A program made the translations under genes and the position numbers. 7,298 nucleotides of DNA, from NCBI GenBank assembly GCA_903823545.1, contig CAIJTL010001148.1, positions 1 through 7,298 of the forward strand, in the 5' to 3' direction. Within the stretch, counting starts at the first letter, position 1, and every line of letters begins with the position of its first letter. The DNA comes from an uncultured Planctomycetaceae bacterium (GTDB lineage Bacteria; Planctomycetota; Planctomycetia; Planctomycetales; Planctomycetaceae). This document shows, piece after piece, positions 1 to 6,479 of the stretch. The notes beneath the pieces are model-generated. The model was not told the DNA's origin and did not search any database. It was given only the letters and a program-made list of their open reading frames with translations.

Positions 1-900
1 ACATTCGAGTGCGAACCGGGGACGATGAATCTCGAAAAGGTGAAGACACTCAAAGAAATCGGTGTCACGCGCGTGTCACTGGGAGTCGAAAACTTCAACG
101 ACGCGATCCTGGAAGAAAACGGGCGGGCGCACCTTTCACCAGAGGTCTATCGAGCATACGACTGGTTGCGGCAGATTGGGTTTCCTCAGATCAACATCGA
201 TCTCATCGCCGGAATGATCGGCGAGACGGACGAGAACTGGCATCGTTGCATCGACGAAGTTCTCAAACTGGAACCGGACAACATCACGATTTACCAAATG
301 GAACTGCCATTCAATACGCTGATCTCGAAGGACATGCGAGAGCACGGAATCACTTCGCCGGTGGCCGACTGGCCGACGAAGCGCCGCTGGGTCAGCGAGG
401 CGTTCGATCGTTGTTTGTCGGCGGGTTATCAGATCTCCAGCGGCAACGAATTGGTGAAATGCCGTGACACTGACCGCTTCGTCTATCGCGACAACTTGTT
501 TCGAGGAACCGACCTGTTGGCCGCAGGGGTTTCGTCATTCGGTCACATTCAAGGAGTGCATTACCAAAACCTCGACCGCATCGAAGACTATCAAAAGGTT
601 GTCGTCGATGAGGGCCGTTTGCCGATCAACCGCGCACTTCGCCCCACGGCTCACCAGCGACTCATCCGCGAGTTCGTCTTGCAAATGAAAGAAGGACACC
701 TCGACGCGGAGTCGTTGTCTCGCAAGTTCGGAGTCGACGTATTGAGCGAGTTCGTTGTACCACTTCGCAACCAAGAAGCAGCAGGCTATTTGGTCGTTGA
801 AGATGGCGAAGTCCGACTCACTCGCAAGGGACTATTGCAAGTCGATAGCCTGCTCCCCGAATACTTCGAACCGCAACACCGGCAGGTGAGATACACGTAG
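1..900 (+). CDS. HemN/HemW-family radical SAM protein (coproporphyrinogen III oxidase-like), 5' end outside window
   Basis: The frame is open from base 1 to the TAG at 898-900, giving 299 residues. The ATG at 25 is internal, because the residues before it (TFECEPGT) belong to the conserved core (family form tfEanPgt). The N-terminal CxxxCxxC iron-sulfur motif must lie to the left of the window. Visible family blocks are [14 protein letters not shown] (family GvtRiSlGvQSfnd), [13 protein letters not shown] (family NiDLiyGLPgQT) and [13 protein letters not shown] (family pdHiSlYqL). A C-terminal HemN_C-like winged-helix segment spans roughly residues 220-290, with [13 protein letters not shown] near its end. 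Members bind a 4Fe-4S cluster and S-adenosylmethionine and do radical chemistry on porphyrins or, in paralogues, on other substrates. The changes Q to E, GLPGQ to GMIGE and H to N argue against a standard HemN/HemW role. The family call is secure; the substrate is unknown. It lies 41 bases before the antitoxin gene on the same strand. Confidence 0.9.
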   Translation, partial: TFECEPGTMNLEKVKTLKEIGVTRVSLGVENFNDAILEENGRAHLSPEVYRAYDWLRQIGFPQINIDLIAGMIGETDENWHRCIDEVLKLEPDNITIYQMELPFNTLISKDMREHGITSPVADWPTKRRWVSEAFDRCLSAGYQISSGNELVKCRDTDRFVYRDNLFRGTDLLAAGVSSFGHIQGVHYQNLDRIEDYQKVVVDEGRLPINRALRPTAHQRLIREFVLQMKEGHLDAESLSRKFGVDVLSEFVVPLRNQEAAGYLVVEDGEVRLTRKGLLQVDSLLPEYFEPQHRQVRYT

Positions 901-927
901 GGTTTAGTCGTTCGAGTTGACGTGTAG

Positions 928-936
928 AAAGGAGAT
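928..936 (+). promoter_or_regulatory. Strong Shine-Dalgarno site of the antitoxin gene
   Basis: AAAGGAGAT sits just upstream of the ATG at 942, with seven bases between GGAG (931-934) and the start. It is the clearest ribosome binding site on the + strand in this window; the neighbouring genes at 1440, 2123, 4160 and 6559 have no comparable one. It fixes the antitoxin start and suits the need to make antitoxin in excess of toxin. Confidence 0.75.
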
Positions 937-941
937 GGAAA

Positions 942-1127
942 ATGGCCAGTGTCAAAGTCGCAGCCCAAGAAGTTCTAAATGGCATGCCTGACGACATGAC
1001 TTGGGAGGATTTGATGTACCAGTTGTACGTTCGCGAGAAGATTGAAATTGGCCTCCAACAAATGGAGGCCGGTGAAGTGTTCGATGACGAGGAAGTCTTT
1101 CAAGAACTTTTGGATGATGTCGAATGA
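942..1127 (+). CDS. Type II toxin-antitoxin system antitoxin (small acidic addiction-module protein)
   Basis: A 61-residue acidic protein. It contains the block DDMTWEDLMYQLYVREKIE (residues 17-35), followed by GLQQMEAGEVFDDEEV (37-52). I recognise this layout from small antitoxins paired with RelE/ParE toxins in cyanobacteria and planctomycetes, of the kind usually annotated as addiction module component or hypothetical protein. Members normally neutralise the toxin by wrapping around it with the C-terminal part, and often repress their own operon. I see no clear DNA-binding domain of the ribbon-helix-helix or AbrB type, so autoregulation is not shown by the sequence. The start is fixed by the Shine-Dalgarno site at 928-936. 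The stop codon overlaps the toxin start (ATGA, 1124-1127), which implies translational coupling. The role rests mainly on size, acidity, motif and the toxin partner. Confidence 0.85.
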   Translation: MASVKVAAQEVLNGMPDDMTWEDLMYQLYVREKIEIGLQQMEAGEVFDDEEVFQELLDDVE

Positions 1128-1423
1128 GCCGCGTTGTTTGGACAGCGTTGGCCAAGGCCGATTTGAAAGAAATCCGCGAATTCATCTCGCGTGATTCGCC
1201 GTTGTATGCACGCCGCACGATCGAACGAATTCGAGCAGCAGTGGCAAGTTGTCGCCAGTTTCCAGAAGCGGCCGCAATTGTTCCTGAATTTGAAGACCAC
1301 TCGGTTCGTGAAGTTTTTGTTGGCAGCTACCGAGTGGTCTTTCGGTTCACCTCAAAGAAGATCACCGTGCTGACGGTCATTCACGCCGCTCGTCGCCTGC
1401 ATCTCCCGTCCGAACTTTCTTGA
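1124..1423 (+). CDS. RelE/ParE-family toxin
   Basis: A 99-residue basic protein with the full layout of the RelE/ParE superfamily (ParE_toxin type, PF05016). The N-terminal strand and helix VVWTALAKADLKEIREFI (residues 4-21) is followed by a second long helix ARRTIERIRAAVASC (29-43). The C-terminal sheet contains VREVFVGSYRVVFRF (61-75), and the last strand ends in ITVLTVIHAARRL (80-92). The Y-R-hydrophobic core and the final H-x-x-R-R are typical of the family. RelE members cleave mRNA on the ribosome, while ParE members poison DNA gyrase; sequence by eye does not decide between them. The length is normal and nothing looks broken, so the pair is probably active. The start overlaps the antitoxin stop by four bases. 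The next gene begins 16 bases after the stop, so read-through transcription into it is likely. Confidence 0.92.
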   Translation: MSRVVWTALAKADLKEIREFISRDSPLYARRTIERIRAAVASCRQFPEAAAIVPEFEDHSVREVFVGSYRVVFRFTSKKITVLTVIHAARRLHLPSELS

Positions 1424-1439
1424 AGCATCCAGAAACGGC

Positions 1440-2000
1440 ATGAACCCACACGACGAACTGCAATCGTTGATCGACCTCTTCCCTGACGGGCAGTCATTGA
1501 TTGATCGCTGGGAACACATTCCGTCGGCGTTGACTCCGGAGCCGTATAAGTCGATGTTGGCTCACAACCACCACATGACCGTCACGGTGGAGTCGTATCA
1601 CAAGACGACGGTCGATGTGCGAGTGCTCGATCGACGGCTCGAAGGTGACCTTTATTTGCGGAAGATCGTGTTATTGAAACATGGTACTGATGAGGTCGTC
1701 TTGTTCGGGCTCGTGCGATTTGATCTGACGACGGTTTCAACCGCCGTTCGGGATGAGATTCTCGGCGAGAAGACTCCCCTGGGCCGCGTGCTGATTGAGC
1801 ACAATGTTCTGCGGCATATTGACCTGGGAGCCATCTTGAGAGTCACCGCCGGTCCGGCACTCAGCCAACTCATGCAGATGCCACCGCACGCTCAAACTTA
1901 TGGACGTCTTGCGACGATCTTCTGTGACGGCAAACCAGCAATCGACTTGTTGGAAATTTCTGCGCCGTTGGAGAAGGCAATGCTTCCACATTTTGGCTGA
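1440..2000 (+). CDS. Chorismate lyase-like protein (UbiC/DUF98 fold)
   Basis: A 186-residue cytoplasmic protein. Blocks matching the chorismate pyruvate-lyase fold are LAHNHHMTVTVESYH (residues 40-54), GDLYLRKIVLL (69-79), TPLGRVLIEHNVLRHIDLG (112-130), TYGRLATIF (153-161) and AIDLLEISAP (167-176). E. coli UbiC has corresponding blocks: an arginine in its R-E-V strand, a PLGR motif, a YGRR strand and a LLLTE-FLP strand. Arg74, Arg116 and Glu172 here are the likely counterparts of substrate-binding and catalytic residues. UbiC converts chorismate to 4-hydroxybenzoate and pyruvate. Planctomycetes generally use menaquinone, so a role in ubiquinone synthesis is doubtful; supply of an aromatic acid to another product is an alternative. 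It starts 16 bases after the toxin gene. A hotdog thioesterase, a family that includes 4-hydroxybenzoyl-CoA thioesterase, follows it. The fold is fairly sure; the reaction is inferred. Confidence 0.75.
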   Translation: MNPHDELQSLIDLFPDGQSLIDRWEHIPSALTPEPYKSMLAHNHHMTVTVESYHKTTVDVRVLDRRLEGDLYLRKIVLLKHGTDEVVLFGLVRFDLTTVSTAVRDEILGEKTPLGRVLIEHNVLRHIDLGAILRVTAGPALSQLMQMPPHAQTYGRLATIFCDGKPAIDLLEISAPLEKAMLPHFG

Positions 2001-2011
2001 GGTTTGTTTGC

Positions 2012-2119
2012 GGTCCTTTGTCCGTTGTCAGTGGTTCATTGTCAGTTGTTGGGAACCACTGTGATAGCCATCCTGTTTTTCCAACTGACCACGGACCTCT
2101 GACATTTCACGGACACCAC
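2012..2119 (+). repeat. Degenerate inverted repeat of a GTCAGTGGT/GTCAGTTG unit
   Basis: The left arm at 2027-2052 reads as two related units, GTCAGTGGTTCATT and GTCAGTTGTTGG. The right arm at 2081-2103 (CCAACTGACC, then ACGGACCTCTGAC) is, when reverse complemented, a close copy of the left arm. About 28 bases separate the arms. Further copies in poorer condition flank them: GGTCCTTTGTCCG at 2012-2024 and CACGGACACCAC at 2108-2119. It fills the gap between the chorismate-lyase-like and thioesterase genes. I recall similar GTCAGTGGT-type intergenic elements from planctomycete genomes, so this is probably one copy of a dispersed palindromic element. It may form a transcript hairpin between the two genes. 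No transposase is linked to it. Confidence 0.6.
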
Positions 2120-2122
2120 ACA

Positions 2123-2548
2123 ATGCCCGCCCAATTCACCACCACTCAACGCGTAGGATTCGCAGACACGGACATGGCGGGGATCATTCATTTCGCCAAT
2201 TATTACCGATACATGGAAGATGCCGAACACGCATTCTTCCGATCGCTGGGCTTGAGCATCATGCAAAAGCAGCCTGACGGCGCGGTCATCGGATGGCCGC
2301 GAGTCTCCGCCTCATGCTCATTTGAAGCACCCGCGTACTTTGAGGATGAGCTCGAGGTGCGACTCAACGTGGTCCGCAAAGGAGTGAAGTCGCTCACCTT
2401 CGAGATCGAATTCTGGCGCGGCGAGACTCGATTGGCACACGGTCGATTGAAGACTGTCTGCTGCCTTTGTCGCGCGCATGAACCGCTGGTCTCGATCGCG
2501 ATTCCAGCGGAGTATTCCGACAAGATTCAAGAGGTCCCGCAGGGATAA
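2123..2548 (+). CDS. Hotdog-fold acyl-CoA thioesterase (4-hydroxybenzoyl-CoA thioesterase / YbgC family)
   Basis: A 141-residue cytoplasmic protein. The N-terminus VGFADTDMAGIIHFANYYRY (residues 11-30) is the family signature; it aligns with D-P-A-G-I-V-x-x-x-N-Y of Pseudomonas 4-hydroxybenzoyl-CoA thioesterase and D-x-G-G-V-V-x-x-x-N-Y of YbgC. Asp17 is the expected catalytic residue. The strands VSASCSFEAPAYFEDELEVRLNV (61-83) and LTFEIEFWRG (91-100) complete a single hotdog domain of normal length. The reaction is hydrolysis of an acyl- or aroyl-CoA (or -ACP) thioester. The frame is open back to a TTG at 2018, but that part is the translated inverted repeat and would add 35 unrelated residues, so the ATG at 2123 is preferred. 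No clear Shine-Dalgarno precedes it. Placement after a chorismate-lyase-like gene suggests, without proving, an aromatic substrate. Confidence 0.88.
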   Translation: MPAQFTTTQRVGFADTDMAGIIHFANYYRYMEDAEHAFFRSLGLSIMQKQPDGAVIGWPRVSASCSFEAPAYFEDELEVRLNVVRKGVKSLTFEIEFWRGETRLAHGRLKTVCCLCRAHEPLVSIAIPAEYSDKIQEVPQG

Positions 2549-2666
2549 AACTTCAGCACGACACTCGCCTGCTCTAAGCAACAATCACTCTCCAAGTGAC
2601 GAGCCGATTCATGATCAATGTGACGTGAAACAACCGGACCACGACGCAGCGCGTGATGGAAACGTA

Positions 2667-3033
2667 CTAGAGCCCCCGCGACGGCTTATCGATCTTTCCA
2701 TCTTCCTTGAACATCCACTGCTCGTCTGAAACTGCGAGAGGTCCGATTCGAACCGCATGAGTCGTGCTGATCGGAGCGTCGGCGGTCTCGCCTTCGCCCG
2801 CCAACGTCAAACAATTCGACGTAGATGACTTTGAAGTTCCTCTACTCCTATTCGAGTTTCGTCAGGCGACAACCGGGGCACCGGTCCGCGCCACATCGAG
2901 GTGTTTCTTCGTCGTTTTAATGCGGTTCTTCTTGGCAGGTTCATCTGCCCGAACTTTTGAGGCCGACGTGATGATCGTCAAAGAGACCACTTCAACAGTC
3001 AGTCCCCACGACTTCCAACGCCGCCCCTCACCA
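2667..3033 (-). pseudogene. Decayed coding stretch, unidentified (end of the decaying leftward operon)
   Basis: The - strand continues in the same frame as the preceding pseudogene, broken by stops. After the TGA at 3036-3038 the frame reads to a TGA at 2862-2864, passing a hydrophobic stretch and then VRADEPAKKN, which resembles the end of an export signal. From 2861 to the TAG at 2667-2669 it reads 64 residues, including APISTTHAVRIGPLAV and DEQWMFKEDGKIDKPSRGL, which look like real protein. Just upstream a different frame gives NFKVIYVELFDV (from 2838). A one-base slip in the G-rich run around 2791-2801 would join the two. I do not recognise the family; a secreted protein is possible. It may be the remnant of one or two genes. 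The 118 bases between here and the thioesterase stop hold nothing I can recognise. Confidence 0.4.
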
Positions 3034-3035
3034 GT

Positions 3036-3377
3036 TCAGGTGTCGCGTTTCGACTCCCGAGTGACGTATTCGGTCATCGAGATGAATTCCGACGTCGAGC
3101 GTCTCACCGGCTCCGAACCACCGAGCAACACTTCGACCGTGACGGCCGAGTCCGTCCCCTGCTGTTGCTTATCAACGAGCGTACCAACGACAGTCCTGCC
3201 GCTCGTCAGCACTCGCTGCTGCAACCGTCGGTCCTACTGAATCCAAACACCGACCATGACTGAGATGAAGGTGAATAGGCTTAGCTGCCGAAATCCCAAC
3301 GAATTGAATCGTCGTAGCACGAACCAGCAATAAGCGACACCCCCGACCAACATCCAAAAATGAGTCGCACCGCTCAT
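3036..3377 (-). pseudogene. Small two-helix membrane protein, interrupted by an in-frame TAG
   Basis: The ATG at 3377-3375 overlaps the last codon of the preceding reading frame as ATGA, a common coupling arrangement. The first 47 codons give a strongly hydrophobic protein with two likely membrane segments, FWMLVGGVAYCWFVL (residues 7-21) and LSLFTFISVMVGVWI (32-46), separated by the basic loop RRFNSLGFRQ. Codon 48 is TAG (3234-3236). The same frame then continues for 65 codons to the TGA at 3036-3038 and encodes a beta-rich soluble stretch containing LTSGRTVVGTLVDKQQQ and TVEVLLGGSEPVRRSTSEF. That layout, short helices followed by a G-x-V/L-V-x-x-x beta domain, loosely recalls DUF3592-like planctomycete proteins. 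It is either a nonsense-mutated gene or an intact 47-residue membrane protein with old coding DNA after it. No function is proposed. Confidence 0.6.
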
Positions 3378-3825
3378 GGCTGATGCTCAATGTCGATGTC
3401 GTATTTGATGTCACCCCCGGCGGCGGATTGCTGACTATTGTTGATAATCACGATCTGTTTCTCTCCAGTCGCTGTGCCTAGTATACCTTACCCGCTGCCA
3501 TTCATCGTGAAGAAGGTATTTGAGTTCCATGTGTATCGCTTGAAGGCTTCAAAACCATCGTTCATCCCTGCCTCTTGTTCCTTGAGGCGAATAAAAACGA
3601 CCTTGTCTGGCCACTCGGCATCGGCAACTTGCTTCTTCGCCTCGGCCACGGAACTCGTCGCTCGTATCAGGTCGTTGATCTGCGTCAACACGTCCTTGTG
3701 CTTTTCATAAACAACTTCGCGCTGGGCATATTCCGGGAAGTTGGAAACGGCAGTCACGATGGAATAAACACAGCTTCCAATTCCACGCAGGGCGATCAAA
3801 CCGACAATGAGACAACCTTTTTCAT
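3374..3825 (-). pseudogene. Membrane-anchored small protein with a frameshift at the start and an in-frame TAA
   Basis: The - strand frame 3488-3799 encodes convincing protein: a hydrophobic start (LIALRGIGSCVYSIVTAV), then a charged helical body with DVLTQINDLIRATSSVAEA and WPDKVVFIRLKEQEAG. Its natural start would be the ATG at 3825-3823, which has a GGAG site nine bases upstream. As written, that ATG reads MKKVVSLSV and stops. One extra A in the five-A run at 3818-3822 would give MKKGCLIVGLIALRG in the frame of the body, a typical N-terminal anchor with a possible lipobox-like cysteine. At the other end the TAA at 3488-3490 interrupts the frame, which goes on through GEKQIVIINNSQQSAAGG and DIKYDIDIEHQP to a TGA at 3374-3376. 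That TGA overlaps the next start codon. Two lesions in about 150 codons indicate a pseudogene, unless both are sequencing errors. The family is unknown to me. Confidence 0.7.
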
Positions 3826-3834
3826 GGCGAGATG

Positions 3835-3841
3835 CTCCACC
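3835..3841 (-). promoter_or_regulatory. Ribosome binding site of the broken leftward gene
   Basis: On the - strand GGTGGAG (3841-3835) lies nine bases before the ATG at 3825-3823. It supports that ATG as the original start, and so supports the reading that a one-base slip in the adjacent A run separates the start from the open body of the gene. Confidence 0.5.
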
Positions 3842-4159
3842 CTGAGTTAAATGGCCGACGCCAAGTAATCTGTCGCAGATTTAGCGTTCATTGGATTTGT
3901 GTTATTTTTGTATGAGTCCGAGATATCGCAGCCACATAGGAGATCCGCAAGCCGCAGACGTGGTCGCAGTTGTTCGGCGGAGTTCCGCGTACTCCTTGAA
4001 AGTCATGAAGACTTCGTTGATTTATCTGCTTGGCGCTCACGGTTCGTCAACGAGTGGCGTATCATCCCCTACCTTAGTCGCCAGCGATTTGCCGACGAAT
4101 TTTCCGTCGAAGTCAATGGCCAGTTTCCTTTGTCACGAACTCACGTCGGTCACGACTTC
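3842..4159 (-). other. Gene-free stretch with weak - strand coding traces
   Basis: No convincing intact gene lies here. On the + strand the frame of the next gene is open back to 3899, but its arginine- and serine-rich translation does not look like protein. On the - strand one frame reads protein-like pieces between stops: KLAIDFDGKFVGKSLATKVG, then a 34-residue open frame (4006-3902) starting MTFKEYAELRRTTA and ending WLRYLGLIQK. These may be remains of another gene of the decayed leftward operon, or a small ORF. The promoters of the rightward membrane-protein gene and of the leftward remnants should both lie in this interval, but I could not pick out reliable -35/-10 boxes. Confidence 0.35.
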
Positions 4160-6457
4160 ATGAAGTTGGTTTCGTCAAACTTGATAGTTACGCCACTTAA
4201 GCGTGGTGCCAGATTTTGGCTATGTTGTTCGCTGTTAACCATGCTCGCCTCCGCGATGGGAAATGCTGCGGAGTTACAAATTGACTTTGGTTTCGGCCAT
4301 CAATCAAAAGCTGGTTGTTGGACGCCGGTCAGAGTGGAAGCGCCTTCGATCGAGGCTGCAACTTGTGAGATCGAAGCGATCGATCCGGATGGAGTGCAAG
4401 TTCTCTATCCACTGTCGCGATCGACAACACAGCAAGGCGCGACCGCTTGGTCGGGATCGTTTCGCTGTGGCAGACTCGATTCCTCCCCACACGTTCGATT
4501 CTTGGATCCGGCTGGTCGAGTTGTCAGAGAGGAGCGGCTTGCGACGCTGACGGACGACGTCAAACAATTCCCCTTCTTACGACAGACCGAGAATCGTTGG
4601 CTGGAAATTGGGTTCAACACGCCGCTGTTAGAAACGGTACCTCAGGTCCAAACGACTCAAACAAAGGATTGGCCGACGCTCGCTGAGATTCCCTGGGGCT
4701 TGGATGGAATTGACGGAATCTTGGTCTCGAGTCGTGTGGTTATGAGCGACAAAGCAGCGGTCGAATTCGAACGTTGGCTTCGTCGCGGTGGACAAGTCTT
4801 GTTGTCAGTCACCACAAATCGCGATGAATTTCAGAAATCTCGCTGGGCCGACTGGCTCGCAAATGTTGTTGAAATTCGGGAGCGAACTCGCACCAACGAT
4901 TTGAGTGGCGTCGAAAGTTTCACCGTATTCAGTCGAAAGATTCCAGCGGCCAAGTTGACGCCGGTAACAACTTTTCAAATTAAAGAAGGACGCAAGCTCG
5001 CCTCGTGCATCGAAGGAAACCTAATCTCGCGAGGGAGTTTTGGCTTTGGACAAATTACCGTCTTCGGTCTCGATCTGACCCAACCACCATTTTCTCGGTG
5101 GGAAGGCCGATCAAGTTTACTCAGGCGGCTGGTTTTTCGCCTGAACGATTCAACCAACAACAAATCATCCGAAGTGACGCGGCTTTCTCAAAGTGGTATC
5201 ACTGACTTGGCATCACAGTGGCGAGCGGCAGCGATCGAAATGCCGGGCATCGGACGGCCGTCATTGTGGGGTGTTTTGGGACTCCTTTTGACTTACGGGC
5301 TCCTGATAGGGCCAGTCGATTTCCTAATCGTTCACAAATTGCTCCGACGACCGCATTGGACTTGGGTCACTCTTCCAGTGTTGGTCGTGACCGCATCACT
5401 CGGCACCCTTGCCTTTGCGAAAAGTGTCAACGGGCACTCACTCCAACTGACGCAAATTGATGTCGTCGATATCGATGTTAATCGCCAGGAAGTGATCTCA
5501 CGGTCGTGGGCCACACTCTATTCAGACAAGAATCAGCGCTGTCGAGTTCAAGCAACTCCGCGACAGCCAGAGGTTGACAAGGCGGTTTCGACTGCCAGCA
5601 TTCAACCTGCTCAAGTCAGTTGGCTCGGCTTCCCAGAAAATGGTCCGGGGGGACTTTATCGGCCGAGTGGTTTTGATCTCGGTCACACCACATATCGCTC
5701 CTCACTCGATCACCTCGTGCTTGATGAAATTCCGCTCGGCCAATGGTCGTCAAAATCATTCACGTCAGAGGCTCGCTGGATACAGTCACAGCCGCTGGTC
5801 GAGTGCCGTCTATCGACGTTTGCGGCCAACGATCTCGCTGGCGAAATCGTCCATCACTTCCCGTTCGCGCTTCATGATTGGGTCGTGGCATTTGAAGGAC
5901 GAATTTTCGTCCCGCATTCCGCCGCAGGCGATAAAGCCAAAGTTTGGGAACCAAATCAGCCGTGGGTTCCGACCAGCTCAAACGTCTATGGACGCGAAAT
6001 GCGCGGCTTGCTGACTCGTACCAAACGGACAAAGTTGGAAACGAAAAAGGCAAAAGTTTCAGAAGACATCCTCATTGAGCAGGAACGATACAACCCGCTG
6101 GATCTCGACACTGGCGACATCCTACAAATGATGACGCTTCATGAAGCGGCAGGCGGTAAAGCCTACACCGGCCTCGAACACGCCAGCCTTCGAGCGTTCG
6201 ATGTCACACCTCTCATTTCACTCGACCGAGCGATCTTGATTGCTCGCATTCCAGAGCGTCAAACCAACTGGGAATTCAATGGCGAGACGCGAGAGCCAAC
6301 CAAACAACACGCTTACGTGCGTTTGCTGCTTCCTGTCAAAAGAGAAGTCCCAGACGGCGGCGCGTTGCGAGTGCTACCAAAGTTTGAAGCTGTGCCTGAA
6401 GCTCCGGCCACAAAAGCTCAGCCATCCAAACCTGTGATCAACGAAAACCCAGACTAA
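4160..6457 (+). CDS. Exported membrane protein with GATase-like region, next to an ABC transporter
   Basis: Starting from the ATG at 4160 the protein has 765 residues. This start places a signal peptide at the front: a basic region (TPLKRGAR, 11-18), a hydrophobic core (FWLCCSLLTMLASAMG, 19-34) and a likely cleavage site after NAA (35-37). The open frame to 3899 would bury this signal behind 87 unlikely residues. Residues about 40-140 look beta-rich. Residues about 180-315 resemble a class I glutamine-amidotransferase-like fold, with DGIDGILVSSRVVMSDKAAV, a W-x-R-x-GGQVLLSV turn and GFGQITVFGLDL; I see no catalytic cysteine, so it is probably non-enzymatic. Two membrane segments follow (about 369-392 and 400-420), joined by the motif GPVDFLIVHKLLRRPHWTW. 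The remainder is extracytoplasmic and ends in a Pro/Ala/Lys-rich tail. Such proteins often accompany ABC-2 type ATPase and permease genes, and the next gene is such an ATPase. A GldG-like accessory role is inferred. Confidence 0.85.
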   Translation: MKLVSSNLIVTPLKRGARFWLCCSLLTMLASAMGNAAELQIDFGFGHQSKAGCWTPVRVEAPSIEAATCEIEAIDPDGVQVLYPLSRSTTQQGATAWSGSFRCGRLDSSPHVRFLDPAGRVVREERLATLTDDVKQFPFLRQTENRWLEIGFNTPLLETVPQVQTTQTKDWPTLAEIPWGLDGIDGILVSSRVVMSDKAAVEFERWLRRGGQVLLSVTTNRDEFQKSRWADWLANVVEIRERTRTNDLSGVESFTVFSRKIPAAKLTPVTTFQIKEGRKLASCIEGNLISRGSFGFGQITVFGLDLTQPPFSRWEGRSSLLRRLVFRLNDSTNNKSSEVTRLSQSGITDLASQWRAAAIEMPGIGRPSLWGVLGLLLTYGLLIGPVDFLIVHKLLRRPHWTWVTLPVLVVTASLGTLAFAKSVNGHSLQLTQIDVVDIDVNRQEVISRSWATLYSDKNQRCRVQATPRQPEVDKAVSTASIQPAQVSWLGFPENGPGGLYRPSGFDLGHTTYRSSLDHLVLDEIPLGQWSSKSFTSEARWIQSQPLVECRLSTFAANDLAGEIVHHFPFALHDWVVAFEGRIFVPHSAAGDKAKVWEPNQPWVPTSSNVYGREMRGLLTRTKRTKLETKKAKVSEDILIEQERYNPLDLDTGDILQMMTLHEAAGGKAYTGLEHASLRAFDVTPLISLDRAILIARIPERQTNWEFNGETREPTKQHAYVRLLLPVKREVPDGGALRVLPKFEAVPEAPATKAQPSKPVINENPD

Positions 6458-6479
6458 GCTAGCCACAAAACTAACCCGA

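Noticed and set aside
9..467. 152-residue + strand open frame in the first gene
   Set aside because: It lies in another frame wholly inside the radical SAM gene, whose motifs are unmistakable; the translation is arginine-rich noise.
2018..2122. TTG start at 2018 for the thioesterase
   Set aside because: The added 35 residues are the translated inverted repeat; the hotdog domain begins directly after the ATG at 2123, and the family length fits that start.
2848..2914. - strand frame with CGADRCPGCRLTKLE, a possible zinc-knuckle tail
   Set aside because: Only about 20 codons are open, with a stop just upstream and no start codon. The cysteine spacing alone cannot support a gene, though it could be a frame-shifted tail of the remnant there.
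2764..3240. 158-residue + strand open frame in the gene-poor middle
   Set aside because: Its Ser/Thr/Val/Arg-rich translation with a CCC run has no recognisable domain, and it lies opposite the protein-like - strand remnants. It is best explained as an antisense shadow.
3438..3850. + strand open frames of about 90 residues
   Set aside because: They are antisense to the convincing - strand body at 3488-3799 and show no domain.
3899..4159. Upstream start for the exported membrane protein (87 extra residues)
   Set aside because: The extension is arginine/serine-rich and would bury a clear signal peptide that begins at the ATG at 4160.
3891..4163. 90-residue + strand open frame overlapping the start of the exported membrane protein
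   Set aside because: No signal, domain or ribosome site, and it ends just inside the preferred start at 4160. Its composition does not look like protein.
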